A DNA stretch of 64,000 bases from Planctomycetota bacterium (GCA_022711465.1 JAKLEZ010000019.1:52461-116460); one strand, 5' to 3'. Positions 19,721 to 28,067 are shown, counted from the stretch's first letter. Translations and numbers: made by a program. The notes: generated by a model from the letters alone, not told the origin.

Positions 19721-19807
19721 TGGATTCTCCAGGTTTCAGCGGCTTGAGCTTCGTTTTCGCCTGTATTCATCGGGGAAATCGTCACCTCAGCATACACCGC
19801 CACAAGT

Positions 19808-19827
19808 GTCATCCGGGAAACCCGGGG
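19808..19827 (-). repeat. Possible imperfect terminal inverted repeat of the IS1380-like element (right)
   Basis: Read on the minus strand it is CCCCGGGTTTCCCGGATGAC and matches 18979-18998 at 12 of 20 positions. It lies about 90 nt upstream of the transposase start, a usual distance for this family. A target duplication was not recognised. Confidence 0.35.
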
Positions 19828-19885
19828 TCAGGTGGTTCGGCAGGTGAAATACCGCAACGGCGAGCTACCAGCAATCGGCCGAAGC

Positions 19886-22876
19886 TCACGCTGAGCCTGG
19901 GTAGGAGCGGAGGCGCCGGATCACCTGGGGGAGCATGTCGTAACGGCTCAGGCGCAAGCCGACTGCGCCGCCGCCGGGGTGGAGGGCCACGAATTCGGGC
20001 TCTGGCGACAAGCCGAAGCGGCGGTAGAACGCTTTCCGGATGAAGCCCTCGACATCCTCCACGTTGGCTTGGAGCTTGTCGATGTGGACCTGGAAATAAT
20101 CGCCCTGGCCGGCAGCGTTCACCCGGACGGCGACGGCGTCTCGGCCAAACGCCCGCTTGAGCATAGCTCCGGCCAGATCGATCAGCGCCAGACCCCGGAA
20201 GAAGCCGGAGCCCTCTAGGTGGTGGAACGCGGGCGGATTCTCGGGCGAGAGGGATTGATCATCCAACCCGCGATTGAAGTCGCAAAAGGCGGCACCGTAC
20301 CGTTCGAGCCAGCGGTTGAGCAATTCGGGGCCGGCGAGGTCTCGCTCCCAATCCTGCTCGCGCTCCATTGCCGCACGCGAAGGCAGGCGGTCCGGATCGA
20401 TCTCGACGCAGCAATCGCCTCGCTGCGATCGTGTGACGTACTCGATCCACTCCTCGCGATGGTGGACAAGATAGAAGTTCTTGGCTGTCTCGCCGAACAG
20501 GTAAGCGACCATAGCCCGAAGCGGTACACCCCGCTCTTCCAGAACCGGACCCGAAGCGGGGGCGCGCCGCAGAACGGGATCGCGCCATCCCGCGAACACG
20601 GAGTCAAAAGTGCTCTCGGCCCTGTGGCGCGCCGTGGGCGGATCGAGCCGGCCGCACTCGATCAACTCGCCGACGTACCAGTCGGTATTCGCCGACACGC
20701 GCTGTCGCAGTTCGTCCTGAGAGATCAAGAGCGGCAAGGCTCGGAGTACCGAGCAGATCCATACCCGGCTTTCGACGCCGAGCAGCCCGTCCTGAACCAA
20801 GTCGTCCTCGATCTTGCTGAAGAGGTCGACGTCCAGCGGCAGCCGGGTGAGGATGGCGGCCAGTTCGGCGGCCTTCCCGGTCATTTTCCGCAGTTCGCCG
20901 GTGGTCGGGCAGTCTGAGTCAGCCCCGGCGGCATACATGCCCCATGACCACCGCCAGGCCTCACGATCGCGCTCCACGCTGTAAGGGAAGATGACCTGAA
21001 AGCGCTCGGTGGGTACCGGGTAGGTGCCGATGATGCGGTAGTTGTCGCGCGGACTTGAGGAGATCAGCGTGCCCTGGCCAGCTCTGCCCTTCTGCGCGGT
21101 GGCTTGGTCGAGCGAGCCGGCGCGCACGCCTGTGCCATACTCGGCTTGGGTCGCGAGGTGGACGAGCACGTCGGGGGGAATCCCGATCTCAAATAAGGCG
21201 TTGATGGAATTCTTGGTCGCGACGGTCACGGCTGACGAGCTGGAGAAGCCACCTTGCGGAATGTTACCCGTGCAGACCAGCCTCAGCCCCTTGAAGCTTT
21301 CCCGCCCGAGTCGCTGCTGAACCCTGGCCCCCAGGCTTCCCTCGCGCAATGTGCGCATGGAGGCAATAGCATTACCGACCAGGGCGAAAGGCCGGCGCAT
21401 GTTGTTGCTGATCCACAGGGATGGCGGCGGCAAGGGCTGCCCTCTCTGGCGGCGGCGTTCCAGCTCTTCGTTGCTGAAGTAGCCAAGCGAGAGCAGAAGC
21501 GTCTCGCTCATCCGCGTGCCAAAGCCCTCGTATGTGTTCCAGTCGGAGATATCGCGGCCGGGGTACATGGCCTCTTGGTCGGAGGGGACGGAATTCACGC
21601 ATTCGCGGTACTTCGGGTCCAGGGGGTAGAGATGGACGCGGCGGTCGTCGGCGCCCTGGGACAACACGACGATCTGTTCCCGGCCGACCTCGCTGCCCGC
21701 CCCGATTGGCATCTGCCAGGCCGGCCCAAAGAAGCGCACCATGTCCGGGTGCATGAAGGCGATGCGGAGTCGCCCACCGGCGATGCCGATGCCCACCGGC
21801 GAGTCCGACCGGAAACCCAGCTTCTCCCGGCCATCGGCCACAACCAGCTCTTCGAGCTGGCAGGCGATAGAAGCGACTTGCCCCCCGGGCCGATCGACGG
21901 CAATAGCCCGGGCGGCATCCTCAACCTCGCGGATTTCCGCAAAGAGCCCGATGGCGGAGGCCATCTTGCCCTCCAACAGGGCGAGGTCGATCGGGTGGGT
22001 TACGTCGGAGCAGAGCAGATCGTATTCGGGATCGGCGGGAGTGGTGGTGATGGTGCGGATGTCGCCGCCGGCACGGCTGACGGCCTCCACGAGGTCGGTC
22101 AGATAGTACTGTCCCTGAGCGTTGCCGTTGGTGAGTGTAGCCAGGTGGCGGTGGAGGGTGGCAGCCCGAACGGCGTAGAGTGGGCAGTTCCCCTCGGTCA
22201 GGGTCAGCAGCGCCTGGCGGACAAGTTCATCCTTCTCGGCGGCAAGGTCGCGGTCCTCGACGATGCGGACGACCCGGCCACTCTCATTTCGCAGCACACG
22301 GCCCTTTCCACGGATGCGAGACTGCTCGTATCGTGCGGTGAGGAAGCTCAGGTCCGCTTCTCGCGGTTCGGCGCAGTGCGTCTCGCACAACATCCGGAAC
22401 ACGCTGGACGGCACGATGCGATCGCCCATGGTGATGATGAGCAACGGATTGCTTTCAAGGAGTCCCGGCACACACAGCGATTCGAAAGCGGGGAGGGCGG
22501 TTCCGCCGGTAGGATTATCGGACAAGACGTAGATATTGTCGCTCCCGAGCGCGGCCGCCACTTCCTCGTGGCGATAGCCCACGAGGCAGATGACCGGTCG
22601 GGGAGCCAGCCAGCGGAAAGCATCGATTGAATGGCGGGCAAGCGGCGTACCGTGTATCGGCTGGATGCACTTGGGGTTCTGCCCGAACCGGGTGCCCTTG
22701 CCCGCGGCCAGAAGCACCAGAACCCTGTCGCAGCCGGTCACGCCGCCGTGAAGGACCAGCGCGGGGGGGTTGAGGATCTTCTGACTGTTGAGACGAGCCG
22801 CTTCGCTTAGCGTGCGTGCATCTTGCGACGGTCGTTTTCGCGCGTTCGGCATAGCTACCGGGTACTCAGCATCCAC
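19886..22876 (-). CDS. Fusion of sugar-nucleotide-type nucleotidyltransferase and GHMP kinase
   Basis: A 996-residue cytosolic protein. Residues 50-310 are a short GlmU/MobA-like nucleotidyltransferase with VLVLLAAGKGTRFGQNPKC, GGTALPAFESL, LLIITMGDRIVPS and QYYLTDLVEAV. Residues about 400-990 look like a GHMP kinase: PRDNYR..., the phosphate-binding loop PQGGFSSSSAVTVATKNSIN, and a C-terminal GxGGxxG-like segment (LHPGGGAVGLRLSR). The order, NTP transferase then kinase, is that of the bacterial L-fucokinase/GDP-fucose pyrophosphorylase (FKP), which makes a free sugar into a nucleotide sugar, but the transferase here is of a different, shorter type. GTG at 22876 (GGA 7 nt upstream) or ATG at 22852 may be the start. 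The sugar is unknown. Confidence 0.8.
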   Translation of the reverse strand: MDAEYPVAMPNARKRPSQDARTLSEAARLNSQKILNPPALVLHGGVTGCDRVLVLLAAGKGTRFGQNPKCIQPIHGTPLARHSIDAFRWLAPRPVICLVGYRHEEVAAALGSDNIYVLSDNPTGGTALPAFESLCVPGLLESNPLLIITMGDRIVPSSVFRMLCETHCAEPREADLSFLTARYEQSRIRGKGRVLRNESGRVVRIVEDRDLAAEKDELVRQALLTLTEGNCPLYAVRAATLHRHLATLTNGNAQGQYYLTDLVEAVSRAGGDIRTITTTPADPEYDLLCSDVTHPIDLALLEGKMASAIGLFAEIREVEDAARAIAVDRPGGQVASIACQLEELVVADGREKLGFRSDSPVGIGIAGGRLRIAFMHPDMVRFFGPAWQMPIGAGSEVGREQIVVLSQGADDRRVHLYPLDPKYRECVNSVPSDQEAMYPGRDISDWNTYEGFGTRMSETLLLSLGYFSNEELERRRQRGQPLPPPSLWISNNMRRPFALVGNAIASMRTLREGSLGARVQQRLGRESFKGLRLVCTGNIPQGGFSSSSAVTVATKNSINALFEIGIPPDVLVHLATQAEYGTGVRAGSLDQATAQKGRAGQGTLISSSPRDNYRIIGTYPVPTERFQVIFPYSVERDREAWRWSWGMYAAGADSDCPTTGELRKMTGKAAELAAILTRLPLDVDLFSKIEDDLVQDGLLGVESRVWICSVLRALPLLISQDELRQRVSANTDWYVGELIECGRLDPPTARHRAESTFDSVFAGWRDPVLRRAPASGPVLEERGVPLRAMVAYLFGETAKNFYLVHHREEWIEYVTRSQRGDCCVEIDPDRLPSRAAMEREQDWERDLAGPELLNRWLERYGAAFCDFNRGLDDQSLSPENPPAFHHLEGSGFFRGLALIDLAGAMLKRAFGRDAVAVRVNAAGQGDYFQVHIDKLQANVEDVEGFIRKAFYRRFGLSPEPEFVALHPGGGAVGLRLSRYDMLPQVIRRLRSYPGSA

Positions 22877-23370
22877 TCGCGGTTCCGTGCAGCACTGGCG
22901 TCCAGCCGATGGCTGCCCAGGACCTTGAGACAGGCGGGCTGCTCCATCCGCGACTATCCAGATACCCTTGCCCAGCTACGTAGCTGGGCTATGCCAAGCG
23001 ATTATACAGCGCCCCTTGCCGGTTGCGCCTACCTCCTTTAAGGCCATTACGCCGTCCCGGGAGGACACTGCGGCGACAATGCACCCGGGCCACGCCCCTG
23101 TTTCTCCGAGGGCTGTGTGGGATCTCTCGAGGTATCACGACGCAGGTCAATTCTGGCAGCTTGTCGGGTCATCGCGAAGGAGTCGATTGCCGATCGTTGC
23201 CTACCGGTGCGAGACAGGATTTCGGTGGACCGTAGTCCATGCAGAGCCGCCCCTATGGACTGTCGGCTCCGGTCCTCCTCGTCGCCGGCGCGGTCTGAGC
23301 CCTAGCCCAATTCGACCGACTGTCGTCAGCTTACCCGAGATGCCTGCCATCGCTGATTTCTTCTTGCCGC
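22877..23370. other. Stretch without recognisable gene
   Basis: About 490 bases. Near 22975-22995 a short palindrome-like CAGCTACGTAGCTG is visible. No frame in either direction resembles a known family; it is the start of the degenerate zone that extends to about 26.7 kb. Confidence 0.4.
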
Positions 23371-23514
23371 TCAGGTATCCCGCGGAATGTTGAGCAGCTC
23401 CAACTGCTGCCCCCGCACGGGACGACTGGCGAGCGTCGGCCATCGCTCCAAGGCGGTGGCATAGACGCTGCGGAAGTCCGTGGGCAACACTTCACGAATC
23501 AACCCGCGCCAGAT
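23371..23514 (-). pseudogene. C-terminal fragment of a DUF1501 (sulfatase-like) protein
   Basis: The last 47 residues of this frame, including EVLPTDFRSVYATALERW, fit the conserved end of planctomycete DUF1501 proteins (DFRSVYA..LERW..., ending in a short variable tail). The upstream part of the gene is absent; instead the sequence passes directly into an integrase N-terminus in another frame at about 23545. DUF1501 proteins are TAT-exported and usually paired with DUF1800 or DUF1553 genes, none of which is here. Confidence 0.5.
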
Positions 23515-23547
23515 GACCGGCTGAACGGGTTGCATGAGCATAAGCCG

Positions 23548-23674
23548 CTGCCCGACTCTGCTCGGTGTCGTGAGGACCGAGGTAGTAGTCCGGCTTGCTG
23601 AGACGGACGGCAGTCTGGCCGGAGGGTTTGTGGAGACGATAGCTGGGGACAGAAGGACTTTTCGATCGAGGCAT
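23548..23674 (-). pseudogene. N-terminal fragment of a planctomycete-type tyrosine recombinase
   Basis: From ATG 23674 the frame reads MPRSKSPSVPSYRLHKPSGQ, then TAVRLSKPDYYLGPHDTEQS, which is the usual beginning of integrase genes in this phylum (a basic leader, then SGQAxVxLxGxDYYLGP). After about 43 codons the likeness stops and the same DNA begins to read as DUF1501 in another frame. The catalytic domain is missing. Confidence 0.55.
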
Positions 23675-24332
23675 TGCACGACTCCCGACGCCCTTTGCGG
23701 TCATGTGGTAATGACCACGTATCTTGGGCTTCCTGAGCCGCACTGCCTCACACGGGCAGATGTGCCAACCAGCGTTCAACTAGCCGATTCCATCGACAGC
23801 GGGCGAACGGGCTCGAACCGTCAACGTTCAGCTTGGAAGTCGCCCAGAATGGCTTGCCGAAATGCTCAGCAACCTCAGGGTCTTGAGTACTTTATCGCGA
23901 CATGATGACCCTCGCAAGGCATCTCGCTCCATCGCGTTTTTTCGCGTTCTGCGGTGGTATTACCCTGGCCAGAAGGGTAACTACCCTCGAACCCCCGACG
24001 TGCAGCTTCGGCCTCTGCAAGCTCGCCGGTTCGTCTGCGTGATCGACTCCCGTCCACATCTGGACTAGCGGCTCGGCTCGGGACAGCGTCGTGTTTCACA
24101 TGACCGACGCCGGCTGGTCTACAAACCGAATCGCCAACCCGCCAACGGGTCGGTTCCATCGGCAAACACGATGCCATTCCACGTGCCAAAACCGGGAAAC
24201 GGGAGATGGGGGCGGCCCAACGGACATGGAGATCGAGCACGACTGCCAGCCAGCCAGGCTGGACCGACCAGCGACGCTATCTCGGCGCAGCATGGTGCAG
24301 GCTCCCAACAGGTTTGGGATTGTGCGAGGCGC
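23675..24332. other. Degenerate stretch, nothing assigned
   Basis: About 660 bases between gene fragments. Open frames here are short, biased to Arg/Pro/Ser as expected of out-of-frame GC-rich DNA, and lack ribosome sites. Confidence 0.4.
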
Positions 24333-24604
24333 GCTCCGCAACGTGCTCAGGAGCCGCGTCGCCTCCAGTTGACTATCCGTCTCCCAGATGGTTTTCATCA
24401 TTTGGGCCTGGATCGTGACGTCTTTCGGAAGCACACCCAACCAGGCGAAACGGGTCCGCTCCGGGGCTGATAGGCGACGAAGGCTCAAGTGGAAGCAAGC
24501 GAGGAGGCTCAGTCGCTTGCGTTCGGCCTCCTCGGTGACTTGTTCTGCACCTGGTCGGCTCAGCGATTCTAGCCGCGCGATCTCGGCATTCAGGTCTTCG
24601 ACTT
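24333..24604 (-). pseudogene. Internal fragment of an NB-ARC (STAND) ATPase
   Basis: Read on the minus strand, the segment gives EAERKRLSLLACFHLSLRRL and then ERTRFAWLGVLPKDVTIQAQ followed by TIWET. This matches the region after the nucleotide-binding domain of AP-ATPase/NB-ARC proteins (LSL..L....RERFA.LGVLPEDV......A.LWET). No Walker motifs, N-terminal effector or C-terminal repeats remain. Such ATPases act in bacterial signalling and anti-phage defence. At 24604 the sequence joins a GH30 fragment. Confidence 0.5.
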
Positions 24605-24812
24605 CACCAAGTCCGGATCCGTCTCGCCCTCCGGGAGATCGGCGTAGGTGTAATGGGCTCCCCCACGAAATCCGGGGGCCCGATGCAGAGCCGCATGAGA
24701 TTCGTGCCGATGCCGGCCGTCGGGCTCACCAGCGTTTCGATGACCTCCTCGCGCCTCGCTGTCGAGAGTTTGGCGAGATTCGCACAAGTGGTGTGTTCGA
24801 GGGACGCACCTC
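24604..24812 (-). pseudogene. Frameshifted fragment of a GH30 (glucosylceramidase-like) hydrolase
   Basis: The minus strand reads GASLEHTTCANLAKLSTARR, then AGIGTNLMRLCIGPPDFVGE. After a single-base loss near 24655 it continues in the next frame as HYTYADLPEGETDPDLVK. Together this is the N-terminal signature of GH30 enzymes (GIGxNLMRxxIGxxDFxGxxYYTYDDLPxGxTDPxLxxF). The likeness stops at DLVK, where NB-ARC sequence begins. Confidence 0.55.
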
Positions 24813-25310
24813 GCGGCCGATTCAGTCTCTGCAGGGGTAGATACTCGTCCGGCCGGTGGTGTCGGGATCCAATGCCACCACTGCCACCGGGTTCGCAGGC
24901 CGTCGCTTGGGGGCGCAAACGGACGACTTCTACGGTCCTGTTTCGTTATTTCCATTGGTTCACTCCTGTCTTCATTCTGGGCTTACGGTTCTCAGGTCAG
25001 ATCGCCAAAAAGTTGGTCACTGAGTTGGTCAGTCGTCAGGTGGTGGTGACTTGTTTCCGAGTTCTCACTGAGTTGTCAACCGGCTGCAACCCTTGTTCTT
25101 ACCAACAAGAACGGCCACAGCTGTCTGTTGAGACAGTACTTGCGCGCCGAACCCCGAGTTCCCAAGCTGGACGTCGTGACAGCGGGAGCGAAGCTGCAGG
25201 TCGTAGGTTCGTCGATCGCACATAAGTGCTGGATACGGCCAACGTTGCCACTAGATGGCCACCAGGTTCTGTCAAACCAGCGGGGGTATACTACCCTCAC
25301 CCAAGTCTTG
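24813..25310. other. Degenerate stretch with a short repeated motif
   Basis: About 500 bases without a supported gene. Around 25013-25036 the motif TTGGTCACTGAG is followed by TTGGTCAGTC. Similar pairs of TTGGGTCA occur just after the integrase gene (about 44165-44190) and near 63728-63748, where integrase 3' tails usually end. This stretch may therefore hold the end of a lost integrase. Confidence 0.35.
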
Positions 25311-25733
25311 TCAGTCAGGACCATCGTCCGCGCTCGCGTCGGGTGCGCTTCTCGATGCTCGGTTGCTATCCGGGGTCTCGTCACCGTTGCGGGCCATCGC
25401 CTTCCGCTGACCATAGCGTCTACCGGCCATGATTGCCTCCACCGCCATCTTCGCGCTATCGATCTGCCTCCGGCGTGTGGCTGTCGTATGAGCCTGGGAC
25501 ACCAGATCGGCCGTCGGGGCCCGGCTCTGACGCTCGGCGAATCTCTGCAGGGCCTCGATGCTGGTGTAGGACGTGCCCCCGATGCGTATCGTCTCCAGTT
25601 GAACGCCTCGAACACCGCGCTGGATCCATCGGTAGACCGCGCTGATGTGAACCCGCCGGCCGGTTGGTCTTGGTGGCAGACGATGAGGCACATTTCGAAT
25701 GGGAATCAGGTGCTCGGTTAGGATATCGATCAT
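25311..25733 (-). CDS. DUF1580 protein (excisionase/HTH-like gene of integrative elements)
   Basis: A 140-residue protein from ATG 25733 with GGAGG 7 nt upstream. Residues 10-65 carry the DUF1580 pattern: IDILTEHLIPI, LPPRPTGRRVHISAVYRWIQ, RGVRGVQLETIRIGGTSYTS and ALQRFAERQS. The fold is a MerR/excisionase-like helix-turn-helix, and in Planctomycetota these genes normally sit just upstream of a tyrosine recombinase. Here the downstream partner seems lost, as only fragments follow. The C-terminal 60 residues are basic and low in order. It probably regulates or assists excision, but may no longer be active. Confidence 0.8.
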   Translation of the reverse strand: MIDILTEHLIPIRNVPHRLPPRPTGRRVHISAVYRWIQRGVRGVQLETIRIGGTSYTSIEALQRFAERQSRAPTADLVSQAHTTATRRRQIDSAKMAVEAIMAGRRYGQRKAMARNGDETPDSNRASRSAPDASADDGPD

Positions 25734-25939
25734 GCCCAATCCTCCCGGCTCTGCTGCCGACGTTCGCGGCCAGTGACAACAGGACGGTTCCTGCTCCGGC
25801 TGATCGCTCGGCAGCTCTGTGTCCGCTGCGTACTACAAATAGTGTCGCGCGCACACTACTCACGGCGATGCCACAGCCCTGACGGCGAGATGATTCCTGT
25901 GTTCCAAACGAGCGGTTCACAACACGACGAGCACGTCGG

Positions 25940-26040
25940 ACTTTGGCACACCCGAAGCCAGAGCGGCAAACGCGGCTCAGGCGTTTCAGAGCAAGGCTCG
26001 TCTCATCAGGCATCCGCGGACAACTGCGGCCGGAAGTAGC
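25940..26040. repeat. Diverged direct repeat, copy A
   Basis: About 100 bases that align with 26450-26550 at roughly 70 percent by eye (shared blocks include GGCAC.CCCGAA, CAGAGCGG, TTCAGAGC/TTCCAGAGC, CTCGTC and TGCGGCC.GAA). Copy A lies about 200 nt upstream of the DUF1580 start. Confidence 0.55.
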
Positions 26041-26224
26041 CGAGAAACCCGACGCCTGCTCCCCAGTTCAAACCCGGCCGAGTCAGCTCGCGGTCACCAA
26101 CGATGACGCCAGAAACTGCCCGCACCCGCGAGCCGGCGGGAAGTGGGCGAACACCCGTGTTCAGCGCATGGTGGGCTATCACTGTCTCAATGCCGATCTC
26201 GGCGAGGGGAAGCAGCTTCTCGGG

Positions 26225-26416
26225 TCAGCAGCGGACTGGTCCGATGTCCTTGCGGCTGGTCTGAATGAGGCCTTGCCCGGTGAGGTCCACGATCTGGCGG
26301 CGGACCGTACGGCCGGCGAGACGAAGCAGCGTGGTCAACTGACTTGCGGTCAACAATCGGAACTCGGCCAGCGTGCTGAGGATGTTCCGACCGGTCGGAT
26401 TGAGGGGTGCGGTCAT
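26225..26416 (-). CDS. Short winged-helix protein, like the N-terminus of replication-relaxation proteins
   Basis: 63 residues from ATG 26416: LNPTGRNILSTLAEFRLLTA, then SQLTTLLRLAGRTVRRQIVD, then LTGQGLIQTSRKD. This is a wHTH of the kind found at the start of replication-relaxation/MobT-like proteins of plasmids and integrative elements, which are normally 200 residues or longer. After the TGA at 26225 the same frame stays open for about 70 more codons (PEKLLPLAEIGIETVIAHHA), so a premature stop is possible. It lies just downstream of a phased GGCCA array. No strong ribosome site is seen. Confidence 0.5.
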   Translation of the reverse strand: MTAPLNPTGRNILSTLAEFRLLTASQLTTLLRLAGRTVRRQIVDLTGQGLIQTSRKDIGPVRC

Positions 26417-26449
26417 GGGTGGTTGTCTCCATTGAACTTGCGCGCCGGT

Positions 26450-26550
26450 CTTCGGCACGCCCGAATGCAGAGCGGTAAGCGACGCCCGGGCATTCCAGAG
26501 CGCGGGTTGCCTCGTCGAGCATTTACGGCCAATGGCGGCCAGAATTGGCC
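26450..26550. repeat. Diverged direct repeat, copy B
   Basis: Partner of 25940-26040, same orientation. Copy B lies immediately upstream of the short wHTH gene and overlaps the beginning of the GGCCA array. Confidence 0.55.
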
Positions 26551-26655
26551 AGAAAATGGCCAAAAGTGCCTCCCATCGGCCCTCGCGGCGCGCATTTATG
26601 GCCACATTTTGGCCACACTAAACCATTGGCCATACAGGGCTTACGCTCGTGGCCA
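26527..26655. repeat. Phased GGCCA direct-repeat (iteron-like) array
   Basis: GGCCA begins at 26527, 26537, 26547, 26558, 26600, 26611, 26628 and 26651. The first four are spaced 10, 10 and 11 bases, and the pair at 26600/26611 is spaced 11 (GGCCACATTTT then GGCCACA). That is one helical turn, so the sites face the same side of the DNA. The array lies between the wHTH gene (minus) and a small gene at 26891 (plus), a position suited to an operator or replication iterons. Confidence 0.55.
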
Positions 26656-26890
26656 AGAACCGACTAGGCATGGTATTTGATGATGGATTGTCTCTCTGAT
26701 TTCTTCACTGCATGGGGCGGCTTCGGGCCACGCGGACGTGTCTCGTAGATTCATCCCCGCTTGCGGGCGGGCAGGCCTGCGGGCCAAACAAACGGACTTG
26801 TATTGGGGCAGTTCGCTGCACGGCTTTCGCAGCGGCTCGCTTCGTTCGGGCGAGCCGCCTGCAGGGCGGACGTTGCCTGGAGGTTCTGCC

Positions 26891-27112
26891 ATGAATGGAT
26901 ACAAGATTCGGTACGTCGTCGAGTTCATCCGAAGAAACGGGCCGCTGCCGCGCGATCGGACAGGGAGCATCCTGAACGCGGATGACCTGTTGGCCTGGTA
27001 CGGCTTGAAGGAACGATTGACACTTGAAGAACAACGGCTGCTCAAGAAGGAGCTGGATGCAATGGCGGAGGCGGAGGTCTTCATGGAGCAGCTCCGCATC
27101 GACGGCAGATAG
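26891..27112 (+). CDS. Small hypothetical protein of the mobile region
   Basis: 73 residues from ATG 26891, set by GGAGG 7 nt upstream. The protein is mostly helical and charged (YKIRYVVEFIRRNG, ADDLLAWYGLKERLT, EEQRLLKKELDAMAEAEVF) with no membrane segment. A GC-rich hairpin (GCGGCTCGC ... GCGAGCCGC, about 26830-26857) precedes the ribosome site, as before other small genes of this region. I do not recognise the family. Confidence 0.65.
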   Translation: MNGYKIRYVVEFIRRNGPLPRDRTGSILNADDLLAWYGLKERLTLEEQRLLKKELDAMAEAEVFMEQLRIDGR

Positions 27113-27311
27113 CCCATCGGAGTTTTCGACATCTGTTGGTTCTGCTGGATTACCCTTCCTCCTGGTCGGTCGGCGTGGCATCTTCCGGGCGAAACAGGGT
27201 CCTCAGTCAGGTTGTCCGGAGAGTCGGTTCGGGGGTGCGCCGGTCAGTACCGCTGAGCATCTACAGAGACAGGCGTTCGTTTGCAGGGCGATGTATTGTC
27301 GGCATGTGCCC

Positions 27312-27758
27312 TCAGGCCTGGAAACCCGATCGATAACCTCGTCGTGGGGCTCCGGCATAACCTTGGCGGTGGAAGTATGGTTTTTGCCTGGAGGGCTCGG
27401 GCGACGGAGCGAACATGTCATCAAGAACCCGATAGGCGGCCGCCAGTCTGGTGAGCGAGTCAGCCTGGCCCTTGACTCCTATCGCCACAGGGGCTTGGGC
27501 ATGCTCCGATTGGCTCTGGCCATGGTGTGCGGGCGATGGCACACTCTTCAAAACCGTGTACTCCTGCGGCTGTCCGCGATACTGCCATCCTGGCAGCCTC
27601 CATTGCTCACGATTTTCAAAGAGGATTTGCGGGTAATCACGGATGAATATCAGCCCGTACCGATCAAGCAGCCTTTCCAACTGAATCGCATTGGCCGAGT
27701 ACTGCGAAGGCGCGAAGTCGCCCAACCGCTGGTCCAAGTATTCGTTCTGTCTTCTCAT
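27312..27758 (-). CDS. Hypothetical protein of the mobile region
   Basis: 148 residues from ATG 27758, with GAGG 9 nt upstream. The first 60 residues look like a real folded segment (QNEYLDQRLGDFAPSQYSAN, IQLERLLDRYGLIFIRDYPQ); the rest is polar and Gln/Pro-rich and may be disordered. It is divergent from the gene at 27918, and the shared TTTAAATACTC box lies 73-85 nt upstream of its start. Function unknown. Confidence 0.55.
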   Translation of the reverse strand: MRRQNEYLDQRLGDFAPSQYSANAIQLERLLDRYGLIFIRDYPQILFENREQWRLPGWQYRGQPQEYTVLKSVPSPAHHGQSQSEHAQAPVAIGVKGQADSLTRLAAAYRVLDDMFAPSPEPSRQKPYFHRQGYAGAPRRGYRSGFQA

Positions 27759-27830
27759 CGAACATCACCTCTTCTGCGGACTGATTCGCGGGCCGTTTCG
27801 GCCTGCGCTGTCCAGGAGACGGTAAGACGC

Positions 27831-27843
27831 GGGAGTATTTAAA
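27831..27843 (-). promoter_or_regulatory. TATA-like box (TTTAAATACTCCC) upstream of the 27758 gene
   Basis: On the minus strand the sequence is CGAACCTTTAAATACTCCCG. It shares TTWWATACTC with boxes before the genes at 39033 and 43962. Preceded by an A-rich CGAACC, it resembles an archaeal BRE plus TATA element. As a bacterial site it would be a -10 without a recognisable -35. Confidence 0.5.
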
Positions 27844-27894
27844 GGTTCGTGCGGGGTGACGAACCCTTGGCACCGCCCTCGGATGAGCGGTGCC
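27844..27894 (+). promoter_or_regulatory. Two tandem hairpins ahead of the small-gene operon
   Basis: Hairpin one pairs GGTTCGT (27844-27850) with ACGAACC (27859-27865). Hairpin two pairs GGCACCGC (27869-27876) with GCGGTGCC (27887-27894) around a 10-nt loop. The second ends 8 nt before a GGAGG ribosome site, so these could form a 5' leader structure controlling translation, or mark an upstream RNA end. Confidence 0.5.
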
Positions 27895-27917
27895 TGCGGG
27901 CACGGAGGTAGTCAACC

Positions 27918-28067
27918 ATGAGCATCCAAAATGAACTGAGGAAGCAGGGTTATGAATATGACCATGAATACGGTCAGACCGAGGATCGGACCGAGGTCTG
28001 GGTCAACCGCAAGACCGGCAGGGGAATTGCGATCGAGTGGTTTTCGCTGCCGGAGGTGGCTCTATGA
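27918..28067 (+). CDS. Small hypothetical protein, first gene of an overlapping set
   Basis: 49 residues from ATG 27918, 9 nt after GGAGG. The sequence (GYEYDHEYGQTEDRTEVWVN, RKTGRGIAIEWFSLPEVAL) suggests a tiny beta-hairpin domain. Its stop overlaps the next start as ATGA at 28064-28067, so the two are translationally coupled. No family recognised. Confidence 0.65.
   Translation: MSIQNELRKQGYEYDHEYGQTEDRTEVWVNRKTGRGIAIEWFSLPEVAL

Noticed and set aside
25076..25693. A 205-codon minus-strand frame overlapping DUF1580
   Set aside because: It overlaps the recognised DUF1580 frame in another phase and shows no motif.
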